64,000 nucleotides of DNA, taken from contig NZ_CP031229.1 of assembly GCF_003351765.1 (NCBI RefSeq), positions 372,001-436,000 of the forward strand. The letters run 5' to 3'. The notes under the pieces are model-generated. The model was given only the letters and a program-made list of their open reading frames with translations, was not told where the DNA came from and searched no databases. The position numbers and the translations under genes are program-made. Positions 32,851-43,309 of the stretch are shown one piece after another. Within the stretch, counting starts at the first letter, position 1; every line of letters starts with the position of its first letter. Source of the stretch: Ornithinimicrobium avium (GTDB lineage: Bacteria; Actinomycetota; Actinomycetes; Actinomycetales; Dermatophilaceae).

Positions 32851-34254
32851 GTGGTGGGAGCCGGAGCGGACCTGTTCAGCGACCCCGACGGCGGGGCCGC
32901 CGGGGAGGGGTCGGACCTGCGCCCGCCGCTGGCGGTGCGGATGCGGCCCCGGGCGGTCGAGGAGGTCCGCGGCCAGCAGGACGTGCTCCGCCCGGGCTCG
33001 CCCCTGCGACGGCTCATCGAGGGCCACGCGGGCGCGGCCGGCCCGCTGTCGGCGATCCTCTGGGGGCCGCCGGGCACCGGCAAGACCACCCTGGCCCACC
33101 TGGTCGCCACCGCCGCCGGGCGCACGTTCGTGGAGCTCTCGGCGGTCACCGCCGGGGTCAAGGACGTGCGCGCGGTGATGGAGCAGGCCGGCCGGGAGCG
33201 CTCGCTCTACGGTCGGCAGACGGTGCTCTTCCTCGACGAGATCCACCGCTTCAGCAAGGCGCAGCAGGACGCGCTGCTGCCCGGCGTGGAGAACCGCCTC
33301 GTCATCCTGGTCGCGGCCACCACCGAGAACCCCTCCTTCAGCGTCATCGCGCCGCTGCTGTCGCGCTCGATGCTCATCCGGCTGACCTCGCTGGACGACG
33401 AGCAGCTCGGCGAGGTCGTGGACGAGGCGCTCCAGGACGAGCGCGGGCTGGCCGGCGAGCTGGCCCTCGAGAGCCAGGCCCGCGACCACATCGTGCGGAT
33501 CGCCGGCGGGGACGCCCGGCGGGCGCTGACCACGCTGGAGGCGGCGGCGGGCGTCGCCCTGGACGCCGTGCCCGCCGGCGCCGAGGGACGGCAGGTCACG
33601 ATCACCCTGGCCGACGCCGAGCAGGCGGTCGACACCGCGGCCGTCCGCTACGACCGCACCGGGGACCAGCACTACGACGTCGCCAGCGCCTTCATCAAGT
33701 CGATGAGGGGCTCGGACGTCGACGCCGCGCTGCACTACCTGGCCGTGCAGCTCGAGGCGGGGGAGGACCCGCGCTTCATCGCCCGCCGCATCGTCATCTC
33801 CGCCAGCGAGGACGTCGGCATGGCCGACCCGACGGCGCTGCAGACGGCGGTCGCGGCGATGCACGCGGTCGCCCAGATCGGCATGCCCGAGGCGCGGATC
33901 ATCCTGGCCCAGGCGGTCGTGCACAACGCGCTGGCGCCGAAGTCCAACGCCGCCTACAGCGCGGTGAACGCCGCGATCGCCGACGTCCGCGCCGGCAAGG
34001 GGGCCCGGGTGCCCGCGCACCTGAGGGGCAGCGGGTATGCCGGTGCCGCGCGGCTCGGGCACGGGCAGGGTTACCGCTACAGCCACGACGAGCCGGCCGG
34101 GGTGGGGGCGCAGCAGTTCCTGCCCGACGACCTGCTCGCGCAGGACGCCGACTACTACCACCCCACCGGGCGCGGCTGGGAGGAGCGGCTCGCCGAGCGG
34201 TGGCGCGAGCTGCGCCGGATCGTCCGGGGTCGGGGGCCCGGGTCGGGCCGCTAG
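32851..34254 (+). CDS. rarA: Replication-associated recombination protein A (RarA/MgsA)
   Basis: 467 residues from GTG 32851. AAA+ core with Walker [12 protein letters not shown] near residue 71-81 and Walker [16 protein letters not shown] near 126-140; the sensor region follows ([15 protein letters not shown]). The C-terminal MgsA domain with [13 protein letters not shown] end ([11 protein letters not shown]) and [10 protein letters not shown] is characteristic. RarA is a tetrameric AAA+ ATPase at stalled replication forks that interacts with SSB. The start codon fits a leaderless transcript. Its stop codon overlaps the -10 of the alaS promoter (TAGAGT 34252-34257). Confidence 0.93.
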   Translation: MVGAGADLFSDPDGGAAGEGSDLRPPLAVRMRPRAVEEVRGQQDVLRPGSPLRRLIEGHAGAAGPLSAILWGPPGTGKTTLAHLVATAAGRTFVELSAVTAGVKDVRAVMEQAGRERSLYGRQTVLFLDEIHRFSKAQQDALLPGVENRLVILVAATTENPSFSVIAPLLSRSMLIRLTSLDDEQLGEVVDEALQDERGLAGELALESQARDHIVRIAGGDARRALTTLEAAAGVALDAVPAGAEGRQVTITLADAEQAVDTAAVRYDRTGDQHYDVASAFIKSMRGSDVDAALHYLAVQLEAGEDPRFIARRIVISASEDVGMADPTALQTAVAAMHAVAQIGMPEARIILAQAVVHNALAPKSNAAYSAVNAAIADVRAGKGARVPAHLRGSGYAGAARLGHGQGYRYSHDEPAGVGAQQFLPDDLLAQDADYYHPTGRGWEERLAERWRELRRIVRGRGPGSGR

Positions 34255-34257
34255 AGT
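34252..34257 (+). promoter_or_regulatory. alaS promoter -10
   Basis: TAGAGT at 34252-34257, shared with the rarA stop, predicts a start near 34265 and a leader of about 26 bases carrying GAGGAGA before ATG 34291. No clear -35. Confidence 0.4.
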
Positions 34258-34290
34258 GGGCGGGTCCGTCTGCAGCCTGGTGAGGAGACC

Positions 34291-36981
34291 ATGGAAACCG
34301 CCGAGATCCGCCGTCGTTGGCTGTCCTTCTTCGAGAGCAAGGGCCACGCGGTGGTGCCCAGCGCACCGCTGGTCTACGACGACCCGACCCTGCTGTTCGT
34401 CAACGCCGGCATGGTCCCGTTCAAGCCCTACTTCCTGGGGCAGGAGACCGCGCCCTGGCCGCGGGCCACGAGCGTGCAGAAGTGCGTGCGCACCCTCGAC
34501 ATCGAGGAGGTCGGCAAGACCACCCGGCACGGCACCTTCTTCCAGATGAACGGCAACTTCTCGTTCGGCGACTACTTCAAGGAGGGGGCGATCAGCCACG
34601 CCTGGGAGCTGGTGACCGGCTCGCAGGACGACGGCTTCCTCGGCTTCGACCCCGACTCGGTCTGGGTCACCGTGCTGGACGGCGACGACGAGGCCGCCGA
34701 GCTGTGGCGGCGTGTCGCGGGGCTGCCCCCGGAGCGCGTCCAGCGCCGGGGTCCGGCCGACAACTACTGGCACATGGGGGTCCCCGGGCCCGGCGGTCCG
34801 TGCAGCGAGATCTACATCGACCGCGGACCGGAGCACGGCCCGGACGGCGGCCCGGTCGTCGACGAGGACCGCTTCCTGGAGATCTGGAACCTCGTCTTCA
34901 TGCAGGACGACCTCGGGCAGGTGCGTTCCAAGACCGACTTCGACATCGTCGGCGAGCTGCCCCGCAAGAACATCGACACCGGCATGGGCCTGGAGCGCGT
35001 GGCCTACCTGCTCCAGGGGGTGGACAACCTCTACGAGATCGACGAGGTCTATCCCGTCATCGAGCGTGCCGAGGAGATCAGCGGCCGCGCCTACGGCGTC
35101 GACCACGAGGACGACGTGCGTTTCCGGGTCGTCGCCGACCACGTCCGCTCCGGCCTGATGCTCATGGGCGACGGTGTCACGCCGGGCAACGAGGGCCGCG
35201 GCTACGTCCTGCGCCGGCTGCTGCGCCGCGCCGTCCGCTCGATGCGGCTGCTCGGCGTCGGTCCCGACGAGGCCACCCTGCCGGCGCTGCTGCCGGTCAG
35301 CAAGGACGTCATGCGCAGCTCCTATCCCGAGCTCGAGCGCGACTGGCACCGGATCAGCCAGACGGCCTACGCCGAGGAGGAGGCCTTCGCCCGGACGCTG
35401 TCCAGCGGGACGACGATCCTGGACACCGCGGTGGCCCGCGCCAAGGCCTCCGGGGCGACCACGCTCGCGGGCGCGGAGGCCTTCCAGCTGCACGACACCT
35501 ACGGCTTCCCGATCGACCTGACCCTGGAGATGGCCTCCGAGCAGGGACTGGCGGTCGACGAGGAGGGCTTCCGCACGCTGATGACCGAGCAGCGGCAGCG
35601 CGCCAAGGCCGACGCCCGCGCCAAGAAGCACGGCCACAGCGGCGCCACCGCCTACAAGGCGATCGCCGACCGGCTCGGGCGCGCGGTGCAGTTCACCGGT
35701 TACAGCGAGATGTCCGGCCGCGGGACCGTGGTGGGGCTGCTCGCCGACGGCCACGAGGTCGACCGGCTCGCCGCCGGGCCTGCCGAGGCCGGCGGCACCG
35801 AGGTCGAGCTCGTCCTGGGCCAGACGCCGTTCTACGCGGAGGCGGGGGGCCAGCTGGCCGACCACGGACTCATCCGGCTGGACTCCGGCGGCGTGGTCGA
35901 GGTCGCCGACGTGCAGCGCCCGATCCCCGGTCTTGTGGTCCACCGCGGACGGCTCGTGGAGGGCGAGCTGGCGCTGGGGGAGAGCGCCGAGTCGCAGATC
36001 GACACGCTGCGGCGTGCCGCCGTTTCTCGTGCGCACACCGCCACCCACATCGTGCACAAGGTGCTGCGCGAGACGCTGGGCGACACCGCGACCCAGGCCG
36101 GCTCGGAGAACGCACCCGGGCGGCTGCGCTTCGACTTCCGATCCACGCGCGGCCTGTCGGCCGAGGAGCTGGTCGCCGTCGAGGCGCGCATCAACGAGCG
36201 GCTGATGGACGACCTGCAGGTGTCCGCCGCCGAGATGTCGCTGGTGCAGGCGCGCGAGATGGGCGCCATGGCACTCTTCGGCGAGCGCTACCCGGAGGTC
36301 GTGCGCGTCGTCTCCGTGGGCGGGCCGTGGTCGCTGGAGCTGTGCGGCGGCACGCACGTGCTCAACTCTGCGCAGCTCTCCCTGGTCACGCTCGTCGGCG
36401 AAGCCTCGATCGGCTCCGGGGTACGACGGGTGGAGGCGCTCGTCGGCGCCGACGCCTACCAGCACCTCGCGCGTGAGAACGTCATCCTCAACCAGCTCAC
36501 CGACACCTTGAAGGTGCGCCCGGACGAGGTGCCCGACCGGGTGGCCCAGCTCGTGGCGCGGCTCAAGGACGCCGAGCGGGAGATCGCCCGCGCCAAGTCC
36601 CAGCAGGTGCTCGCCGCGGCGGGCCGCCTGCTCGAGCAGGCTCGCGACCTCGACGGTACGACCTTCCTGGGTCACCACGTCGGCGACGTGGCCGGCGACG
36701 ACCTGCGGACGATGGCCGCCGACCTGCGCGGCCGGCTCGGCACCGAGCGCCCGGTCGTCGTCGCCCTGACCGGCGTGGCCGGGGACCGGCCCCAGGTCGT
36801 CGTGGCGACCAACGAGGCCGCGCGGGAGCGCGGCGTACGTGCCGGTGCCCTGGTCAGGGTCGCGGCCCAGACGCTCGGTGGCGGCGGCGGCGGCAAGGAC
36901 GACCTGGCCCAGGGCGGCGGCCAGGACCCGAGCCGCACCGGCGCCGCGCTGCAGGCCGTCGAGGACGAGATCAGGGCGTGA
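34291..36981 (+). CDS. alaS: Alanine-tRNA ligase
   Basis: 896 residues, full length. The class II catalytic domain starts [21 protein letters not shown] with [15 protein letters not shown], then the tRNA-recognition region, the editing domain with its zinc-binding HTATH (about 580-584) and CGGTHVLN (about 687-694) motifs, and the C-Ala domain ([19 protein letters not shown]). It charges tRNA-Ala and hydrolyses mischarged Ser/Gly. It starts the alaS-ruvX-mltG-aroE-pilD-type run. The stop overlaps the ruvX GTG. Confidence 0.97.
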   Translation: METAEIRRRWLSFFESKGHAVVPSAPLVYDDPTLLFVNAGMVPFKPYFLGQETAPWPRATSVQKCVRTLDIEEVGKTTRHGTFFQMNGNFSFGDYFKEGAISHAWELVTGSQDDGFLGFDPDSVWVTVLDGDDEAAELWRRVAGLPPERVQRRGPADNYWHMGVPGPGGPCSEIYIDRGPEHGPDGGPVVDEDRFLEIWNLVFMQDDLGQVRSKTDFDIVGELPRKNIDTGMGLERVAYLLQGVDNLYEIDEVYPVIERAEEISGRAYGVDHEDDVRFRVVADHVRSGLMLMGDGVTPGNEGRGYVLRRLLRRAVRSMRLLGVGPDEATLPALLPVSKDVMRSSYPELERDWHRISQTAYAEEEAFARTLSSGTTILDTAVARAKASGATTLAGAEAFQLHDTYGFPIDLTLEMASEQGLAVDEEGFRTLMTEQRQRAKADARAKKHGHSGATAYKAIADRLGRAVQFTGYSEMSGRGTVVGLLADGHEVDRLAAGPAEAGGTEVELVLGQTPFYAEAGGQLADHGLIRLDSGGVVEVADVQRPIPGLVVHRGRLVEGELALGESAESQIDTLRRAAVSRAHTATHIVHKVLRETLGDTATQAGSENAPGRLRFDFRSTRGLSAEELVAVEARINERLMDDLQVSAAEMSLVQAREMGAMALFGERYPEVVRVVSVGGPWSLELCGGTHVLNSAQLSLVTLVGEASIGSGVRRVEALVGADAYQHLARENVILNQLTDTLKVRPDEVPDRVAQLVARLKDAEREIARAKSQQVLAAAGRLLEQARDLDGTTFLGHHVGDVAGDDLRTMAADLRGRLGTERPVVVALTGVAGDRPQVVVATNEAARERGVRAGALVRVAAQTLGGGGGGKDDLAQGGGQDPSRTGAALQAVEDEIRA

Positions 36982-37532
36982 CCACGTCCTCCTCGGGCAG
37001 CCCCGCCGGCCGGCCGGCCGACCGGCCCGCCGACGGGCGTGCGGCGGACCGCGGCGTGCTCCTGGGGGTCGACGTGGGCGAGGTCCGCGTCGGGGTCGCG
37101 GCGTGCGACCCCGACGGGATGCTGGCCCACCCGGTGGCCACCCTGGCGCGCGACCAGGAGGGCGAGGAGGAGCTGTCCTCGCTCGCCGAGCTGGTGCGGG
37201 AGCGCGACGCCGTCGCGGTCGTCGTCGGGCTGCCGCGCTCGCTCTCCGGCGAGGAGGGCTTGGCCGCGCGGCGGGCCCGCGACTACGCTGACTCCCTGCA
37301 GCGGCGACTGGACGTGCCGGTGCGACTGTGGGACGAACGGCTCACGACGGTCGACGCGCACCGGAACCTGCACCGAAGCGGGGTCCGGGGCCGCGACCAG
37401 CGGGCCGTGGTCGACCAGGTCGCAGCGGTGCTGATCCTCCAGGCGGCGCTCGACGCCCGACGTGCCGGACGCCCCGCCGGCACACCCCTGCGGGCGCGCA
37501 AGCCCCGGACCCGCCGGTCCGGCCAGACGTAA
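36978..37532 (+). CDS. ruvX: Holliday junction resolvase-like RuvX (YqgF)
   Basis: 184 residues from GTG 36978 (GTGA overlap). The RNase H-like fold shows [14 protein letters not shown] with the first metal Asp, [14 protein letters not shown], and DERLTT with a second acidic site. The extra 25 N-terminal and 20 C-terminal residues are Arg/Pro/Asp-rich and probably disordered. YqgF proteins process 16S rRNA precursors or act in recombination. Here the first role fits better with the translation genes around it, though this is inference. mltG follows after nine bases. Confidence 0.88.
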   Translation: MTTSSSGSPAGRPADRPADGRAADRGVLLGVDVGEVRVGVAACDPDGMLAHPVATLARDQEGEEELSSLAELVRERDAVAVVVGLPRSLSGEEGLAARRARDYADSLQRRLDVPVRLWDERLTTVDAHRNLHRSGVRGRDQRAVVDQVAAVLILQAALDARRAGRPAGTPLRARKPRTRRSGQT

Positions 37533-37540
37533 GGACATCG

Positions 37541-38773
37541 ATGAGCCTGCCCCCGGACGAGGACTGGGACGACGAGCACCGTCGGTCGCGGTTCGACGAC
37601 GACGTGCTCGGCCTGCGCGGCGTCAAGGAGCACGACGAGTCGCTGGCCGACGACGTGCTTGACCCGGAGCCCGAGGTGCCGATGTTCCGGCCGCGGCGCC
37701 GGCGCCGGCGCAACCCCCTCGCCACCGTCGTGGCGCTCGTCCTTGCCGCAGCGGTCGTGGTGACCGCCTCGGTCTACGCCTTCGGGTGGGTCGGTGACCT
37801 GCTGCCCTCCTTCTCGACCGGCAGCAACGACGTCCAGGACTACGAGGGTGCGGGGACCGGTGAGGTCCTGGTCGAGGTCCCCCAGGGCGCCGGTGGCGGC
37901 CAGATCGCGCAGATCCTCGCCGAGGCGGACGTCGTGGCCTCGGCCGGTGCCTTCACCGCCGCGCTCCAGGCGGACCCGCGGTCCAGCTCGATCCAGCCGG
38001 GGACCTACCGGATGGCCAACCAGATGAGCTCCTCGGCGGCGCTCGCGCGGCTGCTCGACGGCAACTACCGCGAGATCAACGGCGTCACGGTCCGCGAGGG
38101 GCTGTGGGTCTCCGAGACCTTCGAGGTGCTGGCCGAGGCGACCGGCAACGAGGTCTCCGACTACGAGGACGTCGACCCGGCCACGCTCGACCTTCCCGAC
38201 GCCGCGGAGGGCGAGCTGGAGGGCTTCCTCTACCCGAGCACCTACGAGTTCGCACCGGACTCCACGCCGCAGGACCAGCTGCGGGCCATGGTCGAGCTGG
38301 GCAGGCGCACCTATGCCGAGATCGGGGTGCCCGACGACGAGCTGCGCGAGATCATCATCAAGGCGAGCATCGTCCAGGGCGAGGGCATGTTCGCCGAGGA
38401 CCTGCCCAAGGTCGCCCGGGTGGTCGAGAACCGCCTGGTGGACACCGCGGACACCGATGGCCGGCTGCAGATGGACTCGACCATCCACTTCATCTTCCAG
38501 GAGCGTGGCAAGGCCGGCACGACCGACGAGCAGCGCCAGGTGGACGACCCTTACAACACCTACGTCAACCCCGGGCTGCCCCCGGGCCCGATCAACAGCC
38601 CCGGCGAGGCCGCCATCCGTGCGGCGCTGAACCCCGAGCCCGGGAACTGGCTCTACTTCGTCACCGTCAACCCCAGCACCGGCGAGACCAAGTTCGCCGA
38701 CACCTACGAGGAGCACCTGAAGAACCAGGACGAGTTCCTCCAGTGGTGCTCGGACAACCCGGACCAGTGCTGA
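37541..38773 (+). CDS. mltG: Endolytic peptidoglycan transglycosylase MltG
   Basis: 410 residues from ATG 37541. The frame is open upstream but this ATG begins a typical acidic cytoplasmic tail (1-50), followed by an Arg-rich stretch and a single membrane helix (about 60-83). The YceG/MltG catalytic domain contains EGFLYPSTYEF and IIIKASIVQGEG, with the catalytic Glu in the last motif, and ends with TYVNPGLPPGPINSPGEAAI. MltG cleaves nascent glycan strands near the membrane and so limits strand length. It sits between ruvX and aroE as in most actinobacteria. Confidence 0.93.
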   Translation: MSLPPDEDWDDEHRRSRFDDDVLGLRGVKEHDESLADDVLDPEPEVPMFRPRRRRRRNPLATVVALVLAAAVVVTASVYAFGWVGDLLPSFSTGSNDVQDYEGAGTGEVLVEVPQGAGGGQIAQILAEADVVASAGAFTAALQADPRSSSIQPGTYRMANQMSSSAALARLLDGNYREINGVTVREGLWVSETFEVLAEATGNEVSDYEDVDPATLDLPDAAEGELEGFLYPSTYEFAPDSTPQDQLRAMVELGRRTYAEIGVPDDELREIIIKASIVQGEGMFAEDLPKVARVVENRLVDTADTDGRLQMDSTIHFIFQERGKAGTTDEQRQVDDPYNTYVNPGLPPGPINSPGEAAIRAALNPEPGNWLYFVTVNPSTGETKFADTYEEHLKNQDEFLQWCSDNPDQC

Positions 38774-39636
38774 ACCCGTCCCCGGGCGGCGCGGACCGGA
38801 CCGGGGCGCGCCGTGCGGGGGTCGTGGGACGGCCCGTGGGGCACAGCCTCTCCCCGCGCCTGCACCGGGCCGCGTTCGCCGTCCTCGGACTGGACGGGTG
38901 GACCTTCGAGGCCACGGACGTCCCTGCCGGTGGCCTGGCCGACCACGTCGCGGGCCTGGGACCGGAGTGGGTCGGCCTGGCCGTCACGATGCCGCTGAAG
39001 CGGGAGGCTCTCGAGCTGCCCGGCGCCGTGGAGGTCGGACAGGACGCCCGGCTGGCGGGCGGCGCCAACACGCTGCTGCGCCGGGGATCCCGATGGGCCG
39101 TCGACAACACCGACGTGGCCGGGCTGGGCGCGGCGATGGCAGGGGCCGGGGTCCGCGCACCGCGGCGGGCGACGGTGCTGGGCGCCGGCGCCACCGCCCG
39201 GTCCGCCCTCGTGGCCCTCGCCCGCGCCGGCGCGGGCGAGGTGGTCCTCGCCGTCCGGGACCGGGTGCGTGCCGAGACGATGGTGCTGGTGGACGAGCTC
39301 GGCCTCTCGGCGGAGGTGCTGCGGCTCGGGCAGGAACGGCTCGTCCTGGACCCCGCGGCGGGGGAGGTGGTGGTCAGCACCCTGCCGGCCGGCGCGGACG
39401 TCTCCGGTGTCCTGGTGCCCGACGTGGCCTCCGCGCCCGTCGTCCTGGACGTGGCCTACGCGCCCTGGCCCAGCGGGTTCGCCGCCGCCGTCGACCGGGC
39501 GTCCGGCGGTCGGCTCGCCGTGGTGCGAGGGACCGAGATGCTCCTGCACCAGGCGGTGCGCCAGGTGGAGCTGATGACCGGGCATGATGGCCCGGTGGAG
39601 GCGATGCGAGCTGCGCTGGCGGGGGAGGCCGGGTGA
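38767..39636 (+). CDS. aroE: Shikimate dehydrogenase (NADP)
   Basis: 289 residues from GTG 38767, overlapping the mltG stop by seven bases. The first block GRPVGHSLSPRLHRAAF is the shikimate-binding signature, VTMPLKREAL carries the catalytic Lys, GGANTLLR and VDNTDVAG follow, and LGAGATARSALVAL is the NADP-binding glycine loop. It reduces 3-dehydroshikimate in aromatic amino acid synthesis. GTG 38767 lies 15-20 residues before the first conserved block, a normal length. aroC, aroK and aroB follow within the same cluster. Confidence 0.92.
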   Translation: MLNPSPGGADRTGARRAGVVGRPVGHSLSPRLHRAAFAVLGLDGWTFEATDVPAGGLADHVAGLGPEWVGLAVTMPLKREALELPGAVEVGQDARLAGGANTLLRRGSRWAVDNTDVAGLGAAMAGAGVRAPRRATVLGAGATARSALVALARAGAGEVVLAVRDRVRAETMVLVDELGLSAEVLRLGQERLVLDPAAGEVVVSTLPAGADVSGVLVPDVASAPVVLDVAYAPWPSGFAAAVDRASGGRLAVVRGTEMLLHQAVRQVELMTGHDGPVEAMRAALAGEAG

Positions 39637-40352
39637 GCGAGGTGGCGGTGACCGTGGTCGTCGGCGCGGTGGTGGCGCTGCTCGGCATACCCGTGGGCCG
39701 GTGGCTGGAGGCGACGACCTACCGCAAGCCGGACGAGGACGACGTGCCGCACCCCGGTCGGCGCTGGTGGGTGCCGATCGTGCTGGGGCTGGTCAGCGCG
39801 CTGGTGGTGCACCGGATCTGGTTCGTCCAGGACGACGCGGTGCCCGGCTGGCCGGTCGCCGTCGTGCTCACCGCGACCGCGCTGATGGTCGTGCTGTCCT
39901 GCGTGTGCCTGGCCGCGATGGACCTCGACGTGCACCGGCTCCCGGACCGGATCATGTGGCCCACGATGGGCTTCCTCGCGGCGGGGATCACCCTGGCGGC
40001 CTTCGTCGGAGGCGGGTTCGACCCCTGGCTCCGCTCGGTGCTGGCAGCCCTCGCCAGCGGAGGGTTCTACCTCCTGCTGGCGCTGCTGTCCCTGGCCCGG
40101 GGCTCGCTGGCGCTCGGCCTGGGCGACGTCAAGCTGGCCGTCGTGCTCGGCGGCGCGCTCGGCTGGTACGGCTGGCCGGAGACCGTGACCGGCATCTACG
40201 CCGGGTTCCTCGTCGGCGGCGTCGTCGCGGTCGGCCTCCTCGTGGCGCGCCGGGTGAGCTGGCGCGGCGACTTCGCCTACGGGCCCCCGATGATGGTCGG
40301 TGCCCTGCTGGGCTTCCTCCTGGCGCCGCAGACGGGCGGCGCGTTCCTCTAG
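39633..40352 (+). CDS. Prepilin peptidase (type IV, A24 family), short form
   Basis: 239 residues from GTG 39633 (GTGA overlap with aroE). About seven membrane helices. The two catalytic Asp motifs are DLDVHRLPDR near 96-105 and LGLGDVKLAV near 160-169 (GxGDxK type). The N-terminal methyltransferase half with its CxxC pairs, present in bifunctional PilD enzymes, is missing. It would cleave the leader peptides of type IV pilin-like proteins. No pilin genes are in the window, and the gene's position between aroE and aroC is frequent in actinobacteria. Confidence 0.85.
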   Translation: MSEVAVTVVVGAVVALLGIPVGRWLEATTYRKPDEDDVPHPGRRWWVPIVLGLVSALVVHRIWFVQDDAVPGWPVAVVLTATALMVVLSCVCLAAMDLDVHRLPDRIMWPTMGFLAAGITLAAFVGGGFDPWLRSVLAALASGGFYLLLALLSLARGSLALGLGDVKLAVVLGGALGWYGWPETVTGIYAGFLVGGVVAVGLLVARRVSWRGDFAYGPPMMVGALLGFLLAPQTGGAFL

Positions 40353-40374
40353 GAGCCGCCGCGCTCCCGGCTCC
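40352..40374 (+). terminator. Hairpin between the prepilin peptidase gene and aroC
   Basis: Seven-base-pair stem (40352-40358 with 40368-40374, GGAGCCG/CGGCTCC) and a 9-base loop, directly at the stop codon. No T-tract. Confidence 0.4.
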
Positions 40375-40395
40375 TGGCCGCGCGTGGCCGCGTGG

Positions 40396-40409
40396 GAGAA
40401 TCTGTACCC
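40396..40409 (+). promoter_or_regulatory. aroC leaderless promoter -10
   Basis: GAGAAT at 40396-40401 ends eight bases before ATG 40410. No ribosome-binding site precedes this ATG, supporting leaderless initiation. Confidence 0.4.
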
Positions 40410-41675
40410 ATGCTGCGCTGGTTGACCGCCGGAGAGTCCCACGGCCCTGCCCTGACCGCCGTCATCGAGGGCCTGCCTGCCGGCGTGGTCGTCGAGCGGG
40501 CCGCAGTGGAGGGCGCCCTGGCGCGACGCCGGCTCGGTTACGGGCGCGGCGCCCGGATGAAGTTCGAGGCCGACCAGTTGTCCTTCCTCGGCGGCATGCG
40601 CCACGGCCTGACCCTCGGCTCACCCCTCGCGCTCCAGATCGCCAACTCCGAGTGGGCCAAGTGGCAGGCGGTGATGGACCCCGAGCCGGTCGACGCCGAC
40701 GAGGTGGCCCGCGCCGACGACGTCGGGGCGCCCCAGGAGCTGGCCCGCAACAGGCCGCTCACCCGGCCGCGGCCCGGGCACGCCGACCTGGTCGGCATGA
40801 CCAAGTACGGCTTCGACGAGGCGCGCCCCGTCCTCGAGCGCGCCTCGGCCCGCGAGACGGCCGCCCGGGTCGCGCTCGGAGCGGTCGCCGCGGCCTTCCT
40901 CGAGCAGGCGGTCGGGATCCGCCTCGTCTCCCACACCGTGGCGATCGGCCGGGCCGGGATGACGGGTCCCGGGACCGACGCGCCCACGGCCGAGGAGCTC
41001 CCCGGCCCCGACGACGTGGCCGCGGTCGACGCCGACCCGGTGCGCACCCTGGACCCCGAGCTCTCCGCGGCGATGGTCGCCGAGGTCGACGCCGCGCGCA
41101 AGGACGGCGACACCCTCGGCGGCGTCGTCGAGGTGCTCGCCTACGGCCTGCCGCCGGGGCTGGGGTCGCACGTGCACTGGGACCGTCGCCTCGACGGCCG
41201 GCTGGCGGGCGCGCTGATGGGCATCCAGGCGATCAAGGGCGTGGAGGTCGGGGAGGGCTTCCGCACCGCGGCCCGCCGCGGGAGCCAGGCGCACGACGAG
41301 ATGGAGAGCGACGCCCGCGGCCTGGTGCGGCGCACCACCCTGCGCAGCGGCGGGACCGAGGGCGGGATGAGCACCGGCGAGGTGCTGCGCGTGCGCGCGG
41401 CGATGAAGCCGATCAGCACCGTCCCGCGCTCCCTGCGGACCGTGGACACCACCACCGGCGAGGCTGCGACCGCGATCCACCAGCGCTCCGACGTCTGCGC
41501 CGTCCCCGCCGCCGGCGTCGTCGCCGAGGCGATGGTGGCGCTCGTCCTCGCCGACGCCGTGCTGGAGAAGTTCGGCGGGGACTCGGTGGCCGAGGTGGCC
41601 CGCAACCACGCGGCCTACCTCGGGTCCGTCCCTGAGCACCTGCGCACGCCGTCGACGACCGGGACCCACCGGTGA
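40410..41675 (+). CDS. aroC: Chorismate synthase
   Basis: 421 residues from ATG 40410, the start of the conserved [15 protein letters not shown]. The upstream six codons of the open frame lack support. Conserved FMN and phosphate binding segments include [33 protein letters not shown], and [11 protein letters not shown]. The enzyme makes chorismate from EPSP, using reduced FMN, as a tetramer. It is the first gene of the coupled aroC-aroK-aroB set (the aroK start overlaps its stop). Confidence 0.96.
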   Translation: MLRWLTAGESHGPALTAVIEGLPAGVVVERAAVEGALARRRLGYGRGARMKFEADQLSFLGGMRHGLTLGSPLALQIANSEWAKWQAVMDPEPVDADEVARADDVGAPQELARNRPLTRPRPGHADLVGMTKYGFDEARPVLERASARETAARVALGAVAAAFLEQAVGIRLVSHTVAIGRAGMTGPGTDAPTAEELPGPDDVAAVDADPVRTLDPELSAAMVAEVDAARKDGDTLGGVVEVLAYGLPPGLGSHVHWDRRLDGRLAGALMGIQAIKGVEVGEGFRTAARRGSQAHDEMESDARGLVRRTTLRSGGTEGGMSTGEVLRVRAAMKPISTVPRSLRTVDTTTGEAATAIHQRSDVCAVPAAGVVAEAMVALVLADAVLEKFGGDSVAEVARNHAAYLGSVPEHLRTPSTTGTHR

Positions 41676-42190
41676 GCGGGCCGGTCGCGGTCCTCGTCGG
41701 GCCGCCCGGCGCGGGCAAGACCACCGTCGGCCGCGTGCTCGCCGACCGGCTCGGCGTCCCCCTGCACGACACCGACGCCGCGGTCGAGGAGCTCGTGGGC
41801 AAGCCGGTGGCCGACATCTTCGTCCAGGACGGCGAGGCAGTCTTCCGCGGGCTCGAGCGCCAGGAGGTCCTCCGTGCGCTGCACGAGGAGGAGGGCGTGG
41901 TCGCCCTCGGGGGCGGGGCACCGGTGCAGGAGGAGATCGCGGAGGCCCTGCGCGGGGGCGGGCTCCCGGTCGTCTTCCTCGACGTGACGATCGCGGACGC
42001 GGCGGGCCGGGTCGGCTTCGACGTCTCGCGCCCGCTGCTCCTGGTCAACCCGCGGGCTGCCTGGACCCGCCTGATGAACGCGCGTCGCCCCGTCTACGAG
42101 GAGCTGGCGACGGTCCAGGTCCAGACCGGCGGGCGGAGCCCCGACGAGGTCGCCGACGAGGTGCTCGCGCTCCTGGGCCTGACGCCGTGA
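41672..42190 (+). CDS. aroK: Shikimate kinase
   Basis: 172 residues from GTG 41672. The P-loop [11 protein letters not shown] is near 10-20, the shikimate-binding DTDAAVEE lies near 32-39, and GGGAPVQEE and the lid arginine ([13 protein letters not shown]) are present. It phosphorylates shikimate to shikimate-3-phosphate. Overlaps aroC and aroB by GTGA at both ends. Confidence 0.95.
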   Translation: MSGPVAVLVGPPGAGKTTVGRVLADRLGVPLHDTDAAVEELVGKPVADIFVQDGEAVFRGLERQEVLRALHEEEGVVALGGGAPVQEEIAEALRGGGLPVVFLDVTIADAAGRVGFDVSRPLLLVNPRAAWTRLMNARRPVYEELATVQVQTGGRSPDEVADEVLALLGLTP

Positions 42191-43308
42191 GCGAGGCGCG
42201 GACCCGGACCGTCGAGATCGCCGGACCGCCGAGGTATGACGTGCGTCTCGGCGCGGGCGCCGAGCGTCACCTGGCCGAGCACGCCCGGCCGGGCCGGCGG
42301 GTGCTGCTCGTGACGCAGCCGGGGCGCAACGAGGTCGCCGAGGCGGCCAGCGAGGTGCTCGCCGGCTCCGGCGCGCGGGTGGTGCGCGCCGAGGTGCCGG
42401 ACGCGGAGGCGGCCAAGACGGCGGAGGTGCTCACCGGGCTGTGGGGCCTGCTGGGCCGGGAGGGGTTCACCCGCGACGACCTCGTGGTGGGGGTCGGCGG
42501 CGGGGCGACCACCGACCTGGCCGGGTTCGTGGCCGCCACTTGGCTGCGTGGCGTCGAGGTGGTGCTGCTGCCCACCTCCCTGCTGGGGGTGGTCGACGCC
42601 GCCGTCGGCGGCAAGACCGGCATCAACACCGCCGAGGGCAAGAACCTCGTCGGCGCCTTCCACCCGCCGCGGGCCGTGCTGTGCGACCCGGCCTGGCTGG
42701 GCAGCATGAGCAGGGCCGACTACGTCTCCGGACTGGCCGAGGTGATCAAGTGCGGCTTCGTCACCGACCCGGTCATCCTCGACCTCCTCCAGGCTGCGCC
42801 CGCCCGAGCGGCCGACCCCGCCGCCGATCCGGAGCTGGCCGTCGAGCTGGTCGCGCGCGCCGTCCAGGTCAAGGCGGACGTCGTCTCGACGGACCTGCGC
42901 GAGGCGGGGCTGCGCGAGGTCCTCAACTACGGGCACACCTTCGCGCACGCGATCGAGCAGGTGGAGGACTACCGCTGGCGGCACGGGGACGCCGTGGCGG
43001 TGGGCATGGTCTACGTCGCCGAGGTCGCCCACCGGGCCGGTCTGATCGACACCGACCTCCTGGAGCGGCACCGCGCGGTGCTCGCCTCGGTGGGCTTGCC
43101 CACGGCATACCCCGGGGGCGCGCAGCGCTGGACCGAGCTGCGCGCGGCGATGGCCCGGGACAAGAAGTCCCGCGGCAGCACGCTGCGCCTGGTCGTCCTC
43201 GAGGGGCTCGCCCGCCCGACGCGCCTGGAGGGTCCGGACGAGGCGACGCTGCGGGCCGCCCACGCTGCTGTCAGCCAGGCAGGATCGGCAGCCGGCGCCG
43301 TACCCTGA
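42187..43308 (+). CDS. aroB: 3-dehydroquinate synthase
   Basis: 373 residues from GTG 42187. NAD-binding GGGATTDLAGFVAATWLRG, the catalytic-metal region LLPTSLLGVVDAAVGGKTG, and NYGHTFAHAIE with metal-binding His are intact. It cyclises DAHP to 3-dehydroquinate at the start of the shikimate trunk. The C-terminal 30 residues are Ala-rich. The minus-strand pseudogene follows directly on the 3' side. Confidence 0.95.
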   Translation: MSEARTRTVEIAGPPRYDVRLGAGAERHLAEHARPGRRVLLVTQPGRNEVAEAASEVLAGSGARVVRAEVPDAEAAKTAEVLTGLWGLLGREGFTRDDLVVGVGGGATTDLAGFVAATWLRGVEVVLLPTSLLGVVDAAVGGKTGINTAEGKNLVGAFHPPRAVLCDPAWLGSMSRADYVSGLAEVIKCGFVTDPVILDLLQAAPARAADPAADPELAVELVARAVQVKADVVSTDLREAGLREVLNYGHTFAHAIEQVEDYRWRHGDAVAVGMVYVAEVAHRAGLIDTDLLERHRAVLASVGLPTAYPGGAQRWTELRAAMARDKKSRGSTLRLVVLEGLARPTRLEGPDEATLRAAHAAVSQAGSAAGAVP

Positions 43309-43309
43309 C